DNA of 64,000 nt from Chitinophaga sp. S165 (GTDB taxonomy: Bacteria > Bacteroidota > Bacteroidia > Chitinophagales > Chitinophagaceae), in contig NZ_QGTG01000005.1 of NCBI RefSeq assembly GCF_003182155.1, positions 124,001 through 188,000 on the forward strand, read 5' to 3'. Of this stretch, positions 61,647 through 64,000 are shown in pieces. Both the position numbers and the translations under genes were made by a program. Within the stretch, counting starts at the first letter, position 1. Every line of letters begins with the position of its first letter. The notes under the pieces are model-generated. The model was given only the letters and a program-made list of their open reading frames with translations, was not told the DNA's origin and did not search any database.

Positions 61647-63737
61647 TTATTCCTTCAGATGTTTTATCAGGAATACCGCTGTCGCTTTATCTACGGTAAG
61701 GGCATTACTATATTTCATCCAGTGATGGGTATCGTCAGGAATGGCGAGGTACTCAAATGAAGCGTCTTTGCTTTCCAGTCTGCGGAACAGGTCTATGGTC
61801 TGGCCGAAATCCACATTACGGTCGTCATCGGCATGGATGAGTAGTACGGGAGATGTCCAGGTATCTACGTAGGCTACCGGCGAGGACAGCCATGCTACTT
61901 TTTTAGCTGTATCGAAATCGGGCGCCAGAACAAGAAGTACGGGAGGTAAGAATTGTGCGCTGGTATGTACGCCATGTATATCTACGCCTGCGGCGAATAG
62001 TTTTGAGTCCCTTCCTAACGCATGTGCTGTCAGAAAGCCGCCATAGGAGCCGCCATAAACACCTATTTTCCTGGCATTGACCTGTGGTTGTGTTGCCAGC
62101 CACTGACCGGCCGCCTTAATATCCTGGTACTCTGCCGCCCCCACGACACCGGCATGCGGAGGTTTATGGAATTCATATCCATAGCCAATACCCAGGCGGT
62201 AATTCACAGAAAGCACTACAAATCCCTGGTTAACCAGGTACTGATTGACCGCATAGTTATTGGAATAGTAATCCATGTAATGCCAGCCTAGCAGCATCTG
62301 GCGTTGTGGTCCGCCATGAATGTATACTACGGCAGGATGTTTTTCAGCCTTGTCTTTCGGCTCGAACAACTGGCCATGCACTAATGTTCCGTCGGCTGCC
62401 TTAAATGTGACTGCTTTAGGTGTAACCAGCTGTTGGCTTGGAAATGCAGCCGGTAATAACGATTTGCCGATCACGTTAAGAGTTCCTTTTTTAAAAGGCA
62501 TCACAGCTGGCAATAAAGGCTGTTGCGCTGTAGCCGTAAGTGCTGCAATGGTTTGTCCATCACCTGTAACTACTGGATAAGCTTCTATACCATCCCCCGA
62601 AGTAAGTATTTCCATCGCAGCTTTGTCAACCGGTACACGTACGAGATGTCTGCGGTCAATATCTGTTGGTGTGGCGCCTGTATTGGCACTGAACACGACC
62701 CATTTTGCATCTGATGAAATGTCGATATGTTCTGCCATAAAAGCGCCGGGTGTTAATAACAGGGGAGTACCACCACCAGCAGCAATGGAATAGATATGCG
62801 GCCATCCGTCATGATAGGAGAGGAACACGATCCTGTCTGCCACTGGCCAGCGAAGATTAGTGCCGCCGTCGGTAGTGGGGATGGAGCCAGGCAGAGTGGC
62901 CGGCGATTTCCATAACAGTTTGCCTTCACCACTGGCCACATCGGCGGTCCAGATAGCCCAGGGCTGATGCCTTCGGGCCAGCAGGGAGTCGGTTGCACCA
63001 CCTGTACCGGGAGTACGGATGAAGGCGATCTTTTTCCCATCGGGCGACCAGCGGGGGGAATAGTCTTTGGAAAAGGCCGGAGCTATCCATTGAAGAGGAG
63101 TAGCGGCATTACGGTATACGCCAATGTAGGAATGATCGCCACGGTTATTCACAAAGGCTAGTCCGGCACCATCGGGCGCCCACACAATACTGTTGCAGGA
63201 ACCTTTGGCGGTGATCACATTTCTGGCTGGTGTAGCGCCATCCAACGGAGCTATCCATATCTGGCCGCTTTTGATGAATGCAACACTGTCGCCCCGGGGA
63301 GAGATGACCGGGTAGTCGCCGTCAGACAATACTTTAGCAGTACCACCGGCGAAAGGAACAGACCAGATCTCTGTTTTAGGAGGTATGGGCAGATGCTCCG
63401 GATTAACGGGATTGCTTGCATCTTTCCCGCCATGATCACCACCACGGATATATATAACCCATTTGCCGTCGGGGGATATCAGGACACTGCTGATCTCTTG
63501 TCCGTCGTCAGCATTATAGGCCGTAAGTTTCCGGGGAGTAAAGTCCGGGCCGGCTGCAACATATACATTTCGTTTACCCTGTTCATTCAGCGCCCAGGCA
63601 ATGCCGGAGCCACTGGCAGCGCTTGTGAGTTCTGACGGGAAAGGATAACTGGTAACTGCTTCCATGGTAAACTGCTGTGCGGTCACGCAGCATATGTGCA
63701 GGAGAAAAGCTGTTGTAAGAAAGGTAGATCTGACCAT
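61647..63737 (-). CDS. Secreted S9 prolyl-oligopeptidase-family peptidase
   Basis: The 696 residues start with a signal peptide ending near CVTAQ. A TolB/WD40-like beta-propeller fills about residues 30-420 with repeated SPDGKWV/SPRGDSV blades. The C-terminal alpha/beta hydrolase domain has catalytic Ser564 in GGSYGGFLTA, Asp in HADDDRNV and His in DDTHHWMKY. The fold fits dipeptidyl- or acylaminoacyl-peptidases of the S9 family acting in the periplasm. It is monocistronic. Confidence 0.9.
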   Translation of the reverse strand: MVRSTFLTTAFLLHICCVTAQQFTMEAVTSYPFPSELTSAASGSGIAWALNEQGKRNVYVAAGPDFTPRKLTAYNADDGQEISSVLISPDGKWVIYIRGGDHGGKDASNPVNPEHLPIPPKTEIWSVPFAGGTAKVLSDGDYPVISPRGDSVAFIKSGQIWIAPLDGATPARNVITAKGSCNSIVWAPDGAGLAFVNNRGDHSYIGVYRNAATPLQWIAPAFSKDYSPRWSPDGKKIAFIRTPGTGGATDSLLARRHQPWAIWTADVASGEGKLLWKSPATLPGSIPTTDGGTNLRWPVADRIVFLSYHDGWPHIYSIAAGGGTPLLLTPGAFMAEHIDISSDAKWVVFSANTGATPTDIDRRHLVRVPVDKAAMEILTSGDGIEAYPVVTGDGQTIAALTATAQQPLLPAVMPFKKGTLNVIGKSLLPAAFPSQQLVTPKAVTFKAADGTLVHGQLFEPKDKAEKHPAVVYIHGGPQRQMLLGWHYMDYYSNNYAVNQYLVNQGFVVLSVNYRLGIGYGYEFHKPPHAGVVGAAEYQDIKAAGQWLATQPQVNARKIGVYGGSYGGFLTAHALGRDSKLFAAGVDIHGVHTSAQFLPPVLLVLAPDFDTAKKVAWLSSPVAYVDTWTSPVLLIHADDDRNVDFGQTIDLFRRLESKDASFEYLAIPDDTHHWMKYSNALTVDKATAVFLIKHLKE

Positions 63738-63759
63738 GCGTAACAGGGCATTAGGATTA

Positions 63760-63903
63760 AAAATCAGGAATTAAGAAATGGGAGCGAGAATATACAAAAT
63801 ACAAACTGACATTACTAATAGTTTAGTCAATCCGTTTACAGTAAGAAGCCTGCGGCTGGCTACTGCATTGAATTCCGGGTTCCAGTTCCTAATTCCTGAT
63901 TTT
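63760..63903. repeat. 14-bp inverted repeat with long spacer
   Basis: AAAATCAGGAATTA (63760-63773) and TAATTCCTGATTTT (63890-63903) are exact reverse complements, 116 bp apart. They frame the gap between the S9 start and the LuxR-type gene stop. Confidence 0.45.
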
Positions 63904-63908
63904 CTGTG

Positions 63909-64000
63909 CTACTGCTTCTGTTGCTGAATGATATTCCGGATTACAAACTCGGTCAGCGCATTACGCCCTGCAATACCCAGTTTGCCTGCGATTCTGTACC
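63909..64000 (-). CDS. C-terminal end of a LuxR/NarL-type regulator (truncated by window edge)
   Basis: Reading in from the window end, the frame that gives YRIAGKLGIAGRNALTEFVIRN is open to a stop at 63909-63911. This matches the end of a GerE-type helix-turn-helix domain, where the recognition helix is followed by KLGIxxRxxL. The start and receiver domain lie outside the window. Confidence 0.6.
   Translation of the reverse strand, partial: YRIAGKLGIAGRNALTEFVIRNIIQQQKQ

Noticed and set aside
1-64000. tRNA or rRNA genes, insertion sequences and prophage genes
   Set aside because: I saw no cloverleaf-like tRNA, rRNA segment, transposase or phage structural gene in either strand by eye; small RNAs cannot be excluded without a covariance search.

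Overview
The window looks like chromosome from a Bacteroidota bacterium of the Chitinophaga type. The evidence is sequence-based: many lipoproteins with a Cys-Ser-Lys-Asp start, promoter -7 elements of the TAnnTTTG form, near absence of Shine-Dalgarno sequences, AraC/ECF/TPR-kinase regulators, and intermediate GC. I see no rRNA, tRNA, CRISPR array, phage or transposase gene. Family names come from motif recognition by eye; no database search was possible.

Layout. 1-8952: ferritin-like protein, AraC regulator with an SDR protein, secreted amidohydrolase, M23 lipoprotein, ECF sigma factor with a SnoaL-like tail, sterol-desaturase-type membrane enzyme, and an alpha/beta hydrolase divergent from an HxlR regulator. 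9065-15203: small lipoprotein, TPR histidine kinase and NarL-type response regulator, archaemetzincin-like lipoprotein, and a sigma/anti-sigma/secreted-protein operon. 15363-20191: GAF-type protein, AraC regulator, Dps, and a WaaP-like kinase. 20425-25684: a five-gene operon (class III aminotransferase, Zn-alcohol dehydrogenase, HAD phosphatase, MFS transporter, class I aminotransferase) that reads like a small amine-producing or amine-degrading pathway. 26142-28554: four tandem paralogous lipoproteins, each transcribed separately.

28819-39386: SurE, lipid kinase, ABC ATPase, UvrD-like helicase, a response regulator/CHASE3-HAMP kinase pair, and a PaoABC-type periplasmic molybdenum aldehyde oxidoreductase. 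39387-40312 is a 926-bp gene-free stretch made of two related ~160-bp palindromic elements flanking an 11-bp/77-bp nested tandem repeat. 40313-48808 encodes RecD-RecC-RecB. 48810-53007 (minus) is the most unusual locus: a glycosyltransferase, a fusion of a ketoacyl-ACP-synthase III with a heme-oxygenase-like diiron domain, and an unrecognised 298-residue protein. 53298-58755 holds a DUF5703 protein, a GH13 amylase and an S10 peptidase. 58805-61089 has a Crp/Fnr regulator, duplicated AhpD/CMD proteins sharing a palindromic upstream site, and a cupin. 61288-64000 has a DUF4260 membrane protein, an S9 peptidase and the tail of a LuxR-type regulator.

The best candidates for undescribed biology are the KASIII/diiron fusion locus, the five-gene aminotransferase operon, the palindrome/tandem-repeat island, the lipoprotein array with its shared upstream element, and the CMD pair with a candidate Crp-type operator.
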